DNA of 64,000 bases from CAVRQM01 sp963838805 (GTDB lineage: Bacteria; Pseudomonadota; Alphaproteobacteria; Acetobacterales; Acetobacteraceae), in assembly GCA_963838805.1 (NCBI GenBank), contig CAWISK010000004.1, positions 62,001 to 126,000 of the forward strand, given 5' to 3'. The translations under genes were made by a program, and so were the position numbers. The first letter of the stretch is position 1. Every line of letters begins with the position of its first letter. The notes beneath the pieces were generated by a model. The model made no database searches, had not been told where the DNA came from, and saw nothing but the letters and a program-made list of their open reading frames with translations. Below are positions 47,047 through 56,350 of the stretch, piece after piece.

Positions 47047-47670
47047 CTACTCGATGATGCACGCCTCCTCGAACGGCAGGCGCGGCGAACGCTCGCGTAC
47101 GCCGGCGGGGTCGCCGTGGGCGATGTTGATCAGGAAGTTCGACTTCCAGCCGCTATGCAGAAAGAACGCCTGATCGACGCGGCTGCGGTCGAAGCCCGAC
47201 ATCGGCCCGCAATCCAGGCCGAGCGCGCGCGCAGCGACGATAAGATAAGCGCCCTGGAGCGTGCCGTTGCGGAACGCCGTCTCCTCGGCGAGCGCCTCGT
47301 TGCCGGCAAACCAGGAGCGGGCATCGGCGTGCGGAAACAGGCGCGGCAGCTGATCATAGAAGCGCGGGTCGTAGGCCACGATCACCACCACCGGGGCGGC
47401 CATGGTCTTGTCCAGATTGCCGGCCGAAAGCGACGGGCGCAGGCGTTCACGCGCTTCCGGACTGCGCACGAACACGAACCGCGCCGGCGAGGAGTTGGCC
47501 GAAGTCGGCCCCCATTTCATGAGGTCATAGACAGCCCGCAGATCGTCGTCGCTGACCGGCCGATCGGTCCACGCATTGTGTGTGCGCGCCATGCGAAACA
47601 GCGTATCCAGGACCGCGTCATCGAGCGGCGCCCGCTCACCCGGCTCGATCACCGCCTGCTCGTCCGCCAT
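47047..47670 (-). CDS. rutE: malonic semialdehyde reductase RutE-like nitroreductase
   Basis: 207 aa FMN-dependent nitroreductase-fold protein. WGPTSANSSPARFVFVRS and GLDCGPMSGFDRSRVDQAFF are characteristic of the RutE/HadB subgroup, which reduces malonic semialdehyde to 3-hydroxypropionate in uracil breakdown. No other rut gene is nearby, so the in vivo substrate is uncertain. Confidence 0.88.
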   Translation of the reverse strand: MADEQAVIEPGERAPLDDAVLDTLFRMARTHNAWTDRPVSDDDLRAVYDLMKWGPTSANSSPARFVFVRSPEARERLRPSLSAGNLDKTMAAPVVVIVAYDPRFYDQLPRLFPHADARSWFAGNEALAEETAFRNGTLQGAYLIVAARALGLDCGPMSGFDRSRVDQAFFLHSGWKSNFLINIAHGDPAGVRERSPRLPFEEACIIE

Positions 47671-47703
47671 GAGATCCCCCGCTGCAATGAAGCGGTAGCG
47701 GCC

Positions 47704-48270
47704 TTACAGCGCCACCTGCTCCACCGCAACCACTTCGGGCACATAGTGGCGCAGCATGTTCTCGATCCCATGCTTGAGCGTGGCCGAGGAGGACGGGCAT
47801 CCACTGCACGACCCCTGCATGTGCAGCTTGACCACGCCATCGCGATATCCCCGGAACACGATGTCGCCGCCGTCGCCGGCCACCGCCGGGCGCACGCGGG
47901 TATCCAGCAGCTCCTTGATCTGCGCCACGATCTCGGCGTCCTCCGGCGAGACGTCCTCCGCTGCCGGCCCATCCGACCCGTCCTCGCCCAGCAACACCGG
48001 CCGGCCGGCCACGAAATGTTCCATGATGGCGCCCAGCACCTGCGGCTTCAGCATCTGCCAGGTGGCGGGCTCGGACTTCGTCACCGTCACGAAATCGCTG
48101 CCCAGGAACACCCGCGCCACGCCCGGCAGCGCGAACAGGGTGGTGGCGAGCGGGCTGCGCTCGGCCGCTTCGGCGGTTGCGAAATCCGCGGTGCCCGCAC
48201 CCATCACCGGCCGGCCGGGCAGGAACTTCAGCGTGGCGGGGTTGGGCGTGCCCTCGGTCTCGATGAACAT
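47704..48270 (-). CDS. NifU-domain iron-sulfur scaffold protein
   Basis: 188 aa. The N-terminal Nfu-N domain (MFIETEGTPNPATLKFLPGR) is followed by a C-terminal NifU-like domain with the cluster-binding C-x-x-C in MQGSCSGCPSSSATL. Two-domain Nfu proteins carry [4Fe-4S] clusters to target enzymes. Same strand as rutE, 33 bases upstream. Confidence 0.93.
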   Translation of the reverse strand: MFIETEGTPNPATLKFLPGRPVMGAGTADFATAEAAERSPLATTLFALPGVARVFLGSDFVTVTKSEPATWQMLKPQVLGAIMEHFVAGRPVLLGEDGSDGPAAEDVSPEDAEIVAQIKELLDTRVRPAVAGDGGDIVFRGYRDGVVKLHMQGSCSGCPSSSATLKHGIENMLRHYVPEVVAVEQVAL

Positions 48271-48350
48271 GGGATGACCTCTCTGCTCGCCGTCACATTG
48301 CAACGCAGCAAGCGGATGGCAAGGGCGCCGGGCCGCGCTATAGACCCGGC

Positions 48351-49925
48351 ATGACCCTGACCCGCCGCTCGCTGCTGGCCGGCTGCGCCGTGCTGCTGCC
48401 GATGGCCCGCCTGCGGGCCGGCACGGTCGCGCACCGGCTGACACTCATTCACATGAACGACTTCCACTCGCGCCACGAGCCGGTGGACGCAGGCGCGCTG
48501 AACTGCCCCGTGGCGCATCCGGCCGCCGACTGCCTGGGCGGAGCGGCGCACCTCGCCACCGCCATCGCCCGGACCCGCGCCGCCGCCGAGGCGGCCGGAC
48601 GGAGCGTGCTGCTGCTGGATGCCGGCGACCAGTTCCAGGGCAGCCTGTTCTACACCGCCTGGCATGGCGATGCCGAGCTGGCGGTGATGCATGCGCTCGG
48701 TACCGAGGCGATGACCGTAGGCAACCACGAGTTCGACAATGGTCCCGCCAATCTGGCGCGCTTCGTCCGCGCCGCCCGCTTCCCGGTGCTGTCGGCCAAT
48801 ATCGACGCGGCGCGCGAGCCTGCCCTGCGCGGCCTGCTGCAACCCTGGACCATGCTGCACAAGGACGGGCTGGCGATCGGCGTGGTCGGCCTCACGACGC
48901 AGGAAACCCCGGTCGGCTCCTCGCCCGGCCCGAACCTGACGTTCGGCGATCCCGCCCCAGCCCTGGCCCGCACCGCCGCCGAGGCGCGGGCGGCCGGCGC
49001 CGCCTTCGTCATCGCCCTCTCGCATCTCGGCGTGGATCTCGACCGCGCGCTGGCTGGCACGGTCGCGGGGGTCGATGTGTTCGTAGGCGGGCATTCGCAC
49101 ACGCTGCTTTCGGACAGCGAGCGCGGTGCGGCAGGGCCGGCGCATCAGGCCATCGGCGGGCCGAAGGGACGCTCGCTGGTGCTGCAAGCGGCCTGCTTCG
49201 GCCGCTATCTCGGCCGGCTCGACCTGGACGTGGCGCAGGATGGCACGCTGCTGGCCTATGGCGGCGACGTGACGCATGTGGGGCTGGACCTGCCGCCCGA
49301 GCCGCGCGTGGCGGCGATCGTCGCCGGTTACGCGGCGCGGCTCGACGGCGTGCGCGGTCGCGTCGTGGGGAGCGCCACGGCGCCCATCGGCATCGGCGGC
49401 TGCCGCGTCGGCGAGTGCGCGCTGGGCGATCTGGTGGCAGGGGCGATGCTGCGCGCGACGCTTGGCGCACAGGTCGCGGTGATGAACGCGGGCGGCATCC
49501 GCACGGGCCTGCCCGGCGGTGCCATCACGCTGGGCGACGTGCTGACCGCGCTGCCGTTCGGCAACACGGTCGCGACCATGACCCTCTCCGGCACCGACCT
49601 GCGCGCCGCTCTCACGCAGGGGCTGGCGCGCGCCGGCAAGGGCGGGTTTCCGCAGGTCGCCGGGATACGGCTGCGCGCCGGCGTCGATCCCACGATCGAG
49701 ATCCGCGAGCGGGACGGCCGCTTCGCGCCACTCGACCCGGCGCGACGCTACGTCGTCGCGACCAACGATTTCCTGCGCCGGGGCGGCGACGGCTATACCG
49801 TGTTCCGCACTGGCGCCATCGACCCGTACGATCTCGGGCCGGGGCTCGACGAGGTGGTGACAAAGGCGATCGCCGCCGCCTCGCCACTGCTTCCGGCGAC
49901 CGACGGGCGCATCGCGCTGCAATGA
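48351..49925 (+). CDS. periplasmic 5'-nucleotidase / UDP-sugar hydrolase family protein
   Basis: 524 aa. A Tat-type signal (TRRSLLAGCAVLLPM) is followed by a metallophosphatase domain with the metal ligands in MNDFHSRHE, DAGDQFQGS, GNHEFDNG, ALSHLGVD and GGHSHT. The C-terminal 5'-nucleotidase domain contains NAGGIRTGLPGGAITLGDV, LPFGNTVATMTLSG and FLRRGGDGYTVF. Hydrolyses nucleotides or related phosphoesters. Overlaps the next gene by 3 bases (ATGA). Confidence 0.92.
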   Translation: MTLTRRSLLAGCAVLLPMARLRAGTVAHRLTLIHMNDFHSRHEPVDAGALNCPVAHPAADCLGGAAHLATAIARTRAAAEAAGRSVLLLDAGDQFQGSLFYTAWHGDAELAVMHALGTEAMTVGNHEFDNGPANLARFVRAARFPVLSANIDAAREPALRGLLQPWTMLHKDGLAIGVVGLTTQETPVGSSPGPNLTFGDPAPALARTAAEARAAGAAFVIALSHLGVDLDRALAGTVAGVDVFVGGHSHTLLSDSERGAAGPAHQAIGGPKGRSLVLQAACFGRYLGRLDLDVAQDGTLLAYGGDVTHVGLDLPPEPRVAAIVAGYAARLDGVRGRVVGSATAPIGIGGCRVGECALGDLVAGAMLRATLGAQVAVMNAGGIRTGLPGGAITLGDVLTALPFGNTVATMTLSGTDLRAALTQGLARAGKGGFPQVAGIRLRAGVDPTIEIRERDGRFAPLDPARRYVVATNDFLRRGGDGYTVFRTGAIDPYDLGPGLDEVVTKAIAAASPLLPATDGRIALQ

Positions 49926-51031
49926 CCGAGCACGTCGATTGCGTGGTGATCGGCGCGGGGGTGGTCGGCATCGCCGTCGCCCGCGCAATGGCACTGGCCG
50001 GCCGCGAGGTGATCGTGCTGGACGCGGCCGAGGGCATCGGCACCGAGACCTCCAGCCGCAACAGCGAGGTGATCCACGCCGGCATCTACTATCCGAAGGA
50101 CAGCCTGATGGCGCGGTTGTGCGTCGCCGGACGGCGGATGCTGTACGCGTTCTGCGACGCGCATGGCGTGCCGCACCGGCGCTGCGGCAAGCTGATCGTG
50201 GCGACCGACGAGGCCGAGAGCGAACGCCTGCTGGGCATCAAGGCGCGCGCCGAGGCGAATGGCGTCGAGGGCATGCGGCTGCTCACGGCTGCCGAGGCGC
50301 GCGCGCTGGAACCCAACCTGTCCTGCACCGCCGCATTGCTGTCGCCCGAGACCGGCATCATCGACAGCCACGGCTACATGCTGGCTCTGCAAGGCGAAGC
50401 CGAGGCGGCCGGGAGCGTGTTCGTCTTTCACAGCCCGGTCGAGAGCGGTGTCGCGACCGAGGACGGCGTGACGCTGTCGGTGGGAGGAGCCGAGCCGATG
50501 CGGCTTTCGGCGAATTTGGTCATCAACTCCGCCGGCCTGCACGCGCCGGAGCTGGCACGGCACATCGTCGGCATGCCGAGCCAGCTCGTGCCGCGGACGT
50601 ATTTCGCGAAAGGCAACTATTTCTCGCTGGCGGGGCGATCGCCGTTCACGCGGCTGATCTATCCGGTTCCGGTCCCCGGCGGCCTGGGCGTGCATCTGAC
50701 CGTCGATCTCGGCGGCGCGGCGCGCTTCGGCCCGGATGTCGAATGGATCGAGGCGATCGACTACGACGTGGACCCGCGCAGGGCGGACAGCTTCTACGAA
50801 GCGGTGCGCCGCTACTGGCCGGATTTGCGCGACGGCACGTTGCAGCCGGGCTATGCCGGCATCCGTCCGAAGACCGCGCCGAAGGGCGCACCGGCGCAGG
50901 ATTTCACGGTGCAAGGATCGCGAGCGCACGGCGTTCCCGGCCTGCTCAATCTGTTCGGCATCGAATCACCCGGCCTGACCGCCGCGATCGCGCTCGCCGA
51001 CTATGCGCGCGAGGTCGTCCTGGCCGGCTGA
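49922..51031 (+). CDS. FAD-dependent L-2-hydroxyglutarate oxidase-like protein
   Basis: 369 aa. N-terminal dinucleotide-binding motif DCVVIGAGVVGIAVARAMAL, then the signature TSSRNSEVIHAGIYYP, and later YFAKGNYFSLAGRSPFTRLI and LNLFGIESPGLTAAIALADY, which are typical of the LhgO/L2HGDH group. Oxidises L-2-hydroxyglutarate to 2-oxoglutarate (family knowledge). Coupled to the 5'-nucleotidase gene. Confidence 0.9.
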   Translation: MTEHVDCVVIGAGVVGIAVARAMALAGREVIVLDAAEGIGTETSSRNSEVIHAGIYYPKDSLMARLCVAGRRMLYAFCDAHGVPHRRCGKLIVATDEAESERLLGIKARAEANGVEGMRLLTAAEARALEPNLSCTAALLSPETGIIDSHGYMLALQGEAEAAGSVFVFHSPVESGVATEDGVTLSVGGAEPMRLSANLVINSAGLHAPELARHIVGMPSQLVPRTYFAKGNYFSLAGRSPFTRLIYPVPVPGGLGVHLTVDLGGAARFGPDVEWIEAIDYDVDPRRADSFYEAVRRYWPDLRDGTLQPGYAGIRPKTAPKGAPAQDFTVQGSRAHGVPGLLNLFGIESPGLTAAIALADYAREVVLAG

Positions 51032-51262
51032 CCCTGCCTGTCGGAACCAGGTTCCCGGCCTGGCTTGCTGCTGGACAAAGCCCTTACGGTGCGCGAAGGT
51101 CCGGGCACGCGGCGACACCATTCCGCGCAAGGGCACCGACGATGTGCTGGACCAGCGGCATCCGCAAAGGGGGGTCGGATTCGCGTGCGGCACGCCGTGG
51201 GCCGCGTGTGACCGCAGCACTGGCGCCCGGCGGGCGAGCGCCGCGACCGCAAAGAAGCTGAG

Positions 51263-52321
51263 ATGGCGGTGCTGGATATCAGCGGCTGGGTCGCTCCTGT
51301 ATCCGAGGCCGAGGCCACCGGCCCGAACCTGGAGTTCGACGCCGATTTCGGCGCGCTGGAACGTGCGGCCCAGGGCAAGCCCGAGCAGCAATACGGCGAC
51401 ACGGTCATTCCCGCCGAGCCGCCCGACTGGAAGGATGTCGACGCGCAGGCACGCGCATTGCTGGACCGCACCCGCGACCTGCGGGTGATCGGCCATCTTG
51501 CAGTCGCCCGCCTGCATCTCGGCGGTCTGCCGGAGTTCGCGGCCACGCTGAGACTGCTGCGGGAGCTGTTGCAGACGCGCTGGGAGCAGGTGCATCCGCA
51601 GCTCGATCCCGAGGACGACAACGATCCGACACTGCGCGCCAACGCGCTGCTGCTGGTCTGCGATCCGGGGCGGGTGCTGCGGCCGCTGCGCGACATGCCG
51701 CTCGCCAGTTCGGTGCGGGCTGGACCGGTGTCGTGGCGCGACATCGCCATGGCCACGGGCGCATTGGAGGCGGAGCCCGGTCGCGGCAAGCCGCCGACCG
51801 AGGCCGAGGTGCGTGCCGCCTTCAACGAGACGGACCCGGCGCGGCTGGAGGCGCTGCGCGCGGCGGCCGCGGCGGCGGTGCGCGATGCGGTGGCGATCCC
51901 GGCGGCGTTCGACGAACACGCCGGAACCGGCACCGGGCCGGATTTTTCCGATCTTCAGAAAGTCTTGCGCGACATCCAGCGCGACATCGACCGCTACGCG
52001 GTCGCCGTCCCCGGCGCCGGCGAGCCGGAGCCGGAAACGCCGGCGCAAGGCGAGCTGCCCCCGCCAGCAGCGCCAGCCGCGCGACAGGCGGGCGGTGTCA
52101 GCGCCGCGTCGCTCACCGCTGTGACCACGCGCGCCGACGCGCTGCGGCTGCTCGATCTGGTCTGCCAATATTACGAGCGCCACGAACCGTCGAGCCCGCT
52201 GCCGCTGCTGATCGAGCGCGCGCGCCGGCTCGCCGACAAGAACTTTCTCGACATTCTGCGCGACCTGGCACCCGAGGGACTGGGCCAGGCGCAGATGATC
52301 GCCGGTGCGCGCGATGAGTGA
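51263..52321 (+). CDS. tssA: type VI secretion protein TssA
   Basis: 352 aa. ImpA-N domain in the N-terminal half (WKDVDAQARALLDRTRDLRV, LLQTRWEQVHPQLDPEDDND) and a short C-terminal region ending with YYERHEPSSPLPLLIERARR, the usual TssA end. TssA caps and primes the tail tube and sheath. First gene of the locus; the 231 bases upstream hold no gene and presumably the promoter. Confidence 0.94.
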   Translation: MAVLDISGWVAPVSEAEATGPNLEFDADFGALERAAQGKPEQQYGDTVIPAEPPDWKDVDAQARALLDRTRDLRVIGHLAVARLHLGGLPEFAATLRLLRELLQTRWEQVHPQLDPEDDNDPTLRANALLLVCDPGRVLRPLRDMPLASSVRAGPVSWRDIAMATGALEAEPGRGKPPTEAEVRAAFNETDPARLEALRAAAAAAVRDAVAIPAAFDEHAGTGTGPDFSDLQKVLRDIQRDIDRYAVAVPGAGEPEPETPAQGELPPPAAPAARQAGGVSAASLTAVTTRADALRLLDLVCQYYERHEPSSPLPLLIERARRLADKNFLDILRDLAPEGLGQAQMIAGARDE

Positions 52322-52392
52322 CACGCGTCACATCGCGGGCCATCGGCGCGTGCGACATGTCCGTTCAACACCTGGGTGAAACGAGGTAGGCC

Positions 52393-52916
52393 GTGGCCAA
52401 GGCAAGCAGTCAGAAGTTCATAGCGCGCAATCGCGCACCGCGGGTGCAGATCGAGTACGACGTCGAGACCTACGGCTCAGAAAAGAAGGTCCAGTTGCCC
52501 TTCGTGGTGGGCGTCATGGCCGATTTGTCGGGCAAGCCGTCCGAGCCGCTGCCGGCGGTGGCCGACCGCAAGATGCTCGAGATCGACGTGGACAATTTCG
52601 ACGAGCGGCTGAAATCCATGAAGCCGCGCGTCGCCTTCACCGTGCCCAACACGCTGACCGGCGAGGGCAATTTGGCGGTGGACATCACCTTCGAGAGCAT
52701 GGACGATTTCTCGCCCGCCGCCGTGGCGCGCAAGGTCGATGCGCTGAACAAGCTGCTGGAGGCGCGCACGCAGCTGTCGAACCTGATGACCTACATGGAC
52801 GGCAAGACCGGTGCCGAGGAGCTGATCGCCAAGGTGCTGGCCGACCCGGCGCTGCTGCAAAGCCTGGCCGCGGCGCCCAAGCCGCGGACCAGGCCGCCAA
52901 GGGCGGGGAGGAATAA
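52393..52916 (+). CDS. tssB: type VI sheath small subunit TssB (VipA), frameshifted at the 3' end
   Basis: GTG start with GAGGTAGG upstream. KFIARNRAPRVQIEYDVETY, ADLSGKPSEPLPAVADRKML and FDERLKSMKPRVAF are TssB hallmarks. One G appears missing near 52885; restoring it gives the normal end AADQAAKGGEE and a TAA at 52914-52916. As written, the frame instead runs on into tssC and yields a false 670-residue fusion. About 174 aa. Forms the contractile sheath with TssC. Confidence 0.93.
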
Positions 52917-52919
52917 GCC

Positions 52920-54405
52920 ATGTCCGGAACCGAGCTCGGCGCCCAGCCGGCCGCCGCGCGTCGTCACCCAGGAGAGCAGCGACTTCGCCGCGCTGCTCAA
53001 TCGCGAGTTCAAGCCGAAGAGCGACCGCGCGCGCGAGGCGGTGGAGGTCGCGGTCAAGACGCTGGCGCAGCAGGCGCTGGCGCATACCGCGCTCATCAGC
53101 AACGACGCGCTGGTGTCGATCGAAGCGATGATCGCGGCGATCGACCGCAAACTATCCGAGCAGGTCAACCTGGTCATCCATCACGAGGACTTCCAGCAGG
53201 TCGAATCCGCCTGGCGCGGGCTGCACTACCTCGTGAACAACACCGAGACCGACGAGATGCTGAAGATCAAGGTCTTCAACATCTCGAAGAAGGAGCTGGG
53301 CAAGACGCTCAAGAAGTTCCGCGGCACCGCCTGGGACCAGAGCCCGATCTTCAAGAAGATCTACGAGGAGGAATACGGCCAGTTCGGCGGCGAGCCGTTC
53401 GGCGTGCTGGTGGGCGACTATTATTTCGATCACAGCCCGATGGACACGCAGCTTCTGGGCGACATGGCCGGGGTGGCCTCCGCCGCGCACGCGCCGTTCA
53501 TCGCCGCCGCCGCACCCACCGTGATGCAGATGGATAGCTGGGGCGAACTGGCCAATCCGCGCGACCTGACGAAGATCTTCCAGACGCCGGAATACGCGGC
53601 CTGGCGCTCGCTGCGCGAGAGCGAGGACAGCCGCTATGTCGGGCTCGCCATGCCGCGCTTCCTGGCGCGCCTGCCGTACGGTGCCAAGACCGAACCGGTG
53701 GACGAGTTCGCCTTCGAGGAGGACACCGAGGGCGCCGACAGCGTCAAATACACCTGGTGCAACTCGGCCTATGCGATGGCGACCAACATCACGCGGGCGT
53801 TCAAGCTGTACGGCTGGTGCTCGCGCATCCGCGGCGTCGAGAGCGGTGGCGCGGTGGAGGGTTTGCCGGCGCACACCTTCCCCACCGATGACGGCGGGGT
53901 GGCGATGAAGTGCCCGACCGAGATCGCGATTTCCGACCGGCGCGAGGCGGAACTGGCGAAAAACGGGTTCATGCCGCTGATCCACCGCAAGAACTCGGAC
54001 TTCGCGGCGTTCATCGGCGCGCAGTCGCTGCAGAAGCCGCAGGAGTACGACGATCCGGCGGCGACAGCGAACGCCAATCTGTCGGCGCGGCTGCCGTATA
54101 TGTTCGCGACCTGCCGCTTCGCGCATTATCTGAAATGCATGGTGCGCGACAAGGTGGGCGCCACCAAGACCCGCGCCCAGCTCAAGGAATGGCTGGAGAC
54201 CTGGCTCAGCCGCTACGTGGACGGCTCGCCCGACAGCTCGTCGGAGGAATACAAGGCCACCCATCCGCTGGCCGACGGCGTGGTGGAGGTCGAGGAGAAC
54301 GAGGAGAACCCCGGCTACTACAGCGCCAAGTTCTTCCTCAAGCCGCACTACCAGCTCGAGGGCCTGACCGTATCCCTGCGGCTGGTCTCGCGGATGCCCA
54401 AATAG
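52920..54405 (+). CDS. tssC: type VI sheath large subunit TssC (VipB), frameshifted near the 5' end
   Basis: ATG at 52920 with a strong GGGGAGGA ribosome-binding site seven bases upstream, opening MSGTELGAQPA. One surplus base near 52962 moves the rest, from VVTQESSDFAALLNREFKPK, into another frame. Contains VNLVIHHEDFQQVESAWRGL, GDYYFDHSPMDTQLL and the C-terminal SAKFFLKPHYQLEGLTVSLR, all diagnostic. About 495 aa. Confidence 0.94.
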
Positions 54406-54459
54406 CCCCGGGGTCCGGGCAGAGCAAACTCACCCTCATAGCGCAACAAGGAGACGATC

Positions 54460-55020
54460 ATGGCCATTGACTCGTTCATGCTGTTCAAGCCGTACAACGC
54501 TGCGGCACTCGATGCCGAGTCGCAAGTCGATCTCTCGCACAACAGCTCCGAGGAGCTGGCGAAGGATCTGGTGGCGGGCAAGGTGTTCGAGGTTGACGAC
54601 TACAGCTTCGACCTCGAGCAGGTGCTCAATATCGGCAGCCAGGCGACCGGCGCCGGCGCCGGCAAGGTGACGTTCAATCCGTTCTCGATCACCCGCAAGA
54701 TCGACCTTGCCTCGCCCACCTTCTTTCAGATGGCGTGCTCGGGCACGGCGTTCGAGCAGGTCATTCTGGCCATGCGCAAGGGTGGCGGCGGCGAGACGAG
54801 CGGCCGGTTCTTCCTGCGCTTCGACTTCAAGCTGGTCGCGGTCAAGACCATTTCGTACAGCCACGACGACGAATCGCCGAAGGAGGAAGTGACGTTCGAA
54901 TACGGCGGGCTGCAGGTCCGCTATGGCCAGCAGAAGGCGGATGGCACGGTGCCGAAGGTCATCGCCAAGGGCTGGAACCGCGTCAAGAACGTCTCGGACA
55001 CGGGCTCGGCGCCGATCTGA
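54460..55020 (+). CDS. hcp: type VI tube protein Hcp (TssD)
   Basis: 186 aa, AAGGAG ribosome-binding site. DSFMLFKPYNAAALDAESQV, FDLEQVLNIGSQATGAGAGK and FFQMACSGTAFEQVILAMRK mark an Hcp of the alphaproteobacterial imp-type clusters. Forms hexameric rings of the inner tube and is secreted. No C-terminal extension, so no evolved effector domain here. Confidence 0.95.
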   Translation: MAIDSFMLFKPYNAAALDAESQVDLSHNSSEELAKDLVAGKVFEVDDYSFDLEQVLNIGSQATGAGAGKVTFNPFSITRKIDLASPTFFQMACSGTAFEQVILAMRKGGGGETSGRFFLRFDFKLVAVKTISYSHDDESPKEEVTFEYGGLQVRYGQQKADGTVPKVIAKGWNRVKNVSDTGSAPI

Positions 55021-55036
55021 GATCGCGGAGCAGGCG

Positions 55037-55837
55037 GTGGACGCCCGGGACATCTTGCGCTCGGGCGATCCGCGCGCGGCGCTGGAGACGCTGAAGCAGG
55101 AAGTGCGCAAGGCGCCGCGCGACGCGAGGCTGCGCACCTTCCTGTTCCAGCTGTTCTGCGTCTTTGGCGAGTGGGACCGTGCGCTGAACCAGCTGACGGT
55201 CGCGGCCGAACTCGACCCCGCCTCGCTGTCGATGGCGCAAGCCTATCGCGCGACCATTCGCTGCGAGATGCTGCGCGAGCGCGTCTTCGCGGGGCGCCGC
55301 ACGCCGACGGTCTTTGGCGATCCGGAGCCGTGGATGCCGCTGCTGATGGAAGCCAACCGCCTGCTGGCCGACGGCAAGTCGCGCGAGGCGGCCCAGTTGC
55401 GTGACGACGCCTTTGAACAGGCGCCCACCGTCTCCGGCACTATCGACGACAACGCCTTCGAGTGGATCGCCGATGCCGACCAGCGACTGGGGCCGATGCT
55501 CGAAGCCATCATCGACGGGAAATACTATTGGCTGCCCTTCCACCGGCTGCGTGTCCTGGCGATTGAACCGCCCGTGGATTTGCGCGACCAGGTCTGGATG
55601 CCGGTGCGCTTCACCTTCGCCAATGGCGGTGAATCGGTGGGCTTCGTGCCGACGCGCTATCCCGGCTCGGCCATCGGCGCGGACACGCAGCTCGCACTCG
55701 CCCGGCGTACGGAATGGCAGGAACAGGACGAGTGGTTCCTGGGCCGCGGCCAGCGCATGCTGGCGACCGACGCGGACGAGTACCCGCTGATGGATGTGCG
55801 GCGCGTGAATATCGCCGCGGCGCCGGCCATCGCGTGA
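55037..55837 (+). CDS. tagJ: type VI accessory protein TagJ (ImpE)
   Basis: 266 aa from a GTG start preceded by GGAG. The N-terminal TPR-like part (LRTFLFQLFCVFGEWDRALN) and the C-terminal ImpE domain (GKYYWLPFHRLRVLAIEPPV, FVPTRYPGSAIGADTQLALA) are typical. TagJ binds the N-terminus of TssB and may modulate sheath disassembly. Confidence 0.93.
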   Translation: MDARDILRSGDPRAALETLKQEVRKAPRDARLRTFLFQLFCVFGEWDRALNQLTVAAELDPASLSMAQAYRATIRCEMLRERVFAGRRTPTVFGDPEPWMPLLMEANRLLADGKSREAAQLRDDAFEQAPTVSGTIDDNAFEWIADADQRLGPMLEAIIDGKYYWLPFHRLRVLAIEPPVDLRDQVWMPVRFTFANGGESVGFVPTRYPGSAIGADTQLALARRTEWQEQDEWFLGRGQRMLATDADEYPLMDVRRVNIAAAPAIA

Positions 55838-55840
55838 ATC

Positions 55841-56350
55841 ATGGCCGAGCCGCATAGCCGCGACCGCCTGCAGCCCTCGCTGCTCGACCGGCTGACCGAT
55901 CACGCACCCGAACAGCGGCGCGAATCGCTCGATCAGCAGACCCTGACGATGCAGCAGCTGCGCCAGGCGGTGCTGCGCGACCTTTCCTGGCTGCTCAACA
56001 CCACCAATCTCGCAACCTCGGACGATCTCGACGCAACGCCGCTCGCCGCCCGCTCGACCATCAATTTCGGCATCCCGGGCTTCACCGGATTGGTGCGCGC
56101 GTCCGGCCGGGTGGCGAGCCTGGAGGCCACGATTGCCGAGGCGATCCGCGCCTATGAGCCGCGGATCCGCCCCGACAGCCTGCGCGTCCGCGCCCGCCGT
56201 CCGCGCGAGGATGCCGCGGTGCCGGCACTGGTGTTCGAGATCGAGGGCGAGCTGTGGGCGCAGCCGGTGCCGCAGCAGCTGTTCCTGGAAACCGCGATCG
56301 AACTGGAGACACGGCTCGCCGTGATTACCGACGCACGGAAGCGCGGCTGA
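55841..56350 (+). CDS. tssE: type VI baseplate protein TssE
   Basis: 169 aa, gp25-like fold. LRQAVLRDLSWLLNTTNLAT and STINFGIPGFTG are characteristic; the C-terminal half contains the beta strands FEIEGELWAQPVPQQLFLET. Overlaps tssF by one base (TGATG). Confidence 0.93.
   Translation: MAEPHSRDRLQPSLLDRLTDHAPEQRRESLDQQTLTMQQLRQAVLRDLSWLLNTTNLATSDDLDATPLAARSTINFGIPGFTGLVRASGRVASLEATIAEAIRAYEPRIRPDSLRVRARRPREDAAVPALVFEIEGELWAQPVPQQLFLETAIELETRLAVITDARKRG

Noticed and set aside
48228..49994. 588-codon minus-strand frame across the 5'-nucleotidase gene
   Set aside because: Antisense shadow of a clear metallophosphatase gene; no domain and extreme Arg/His/Gly bias.
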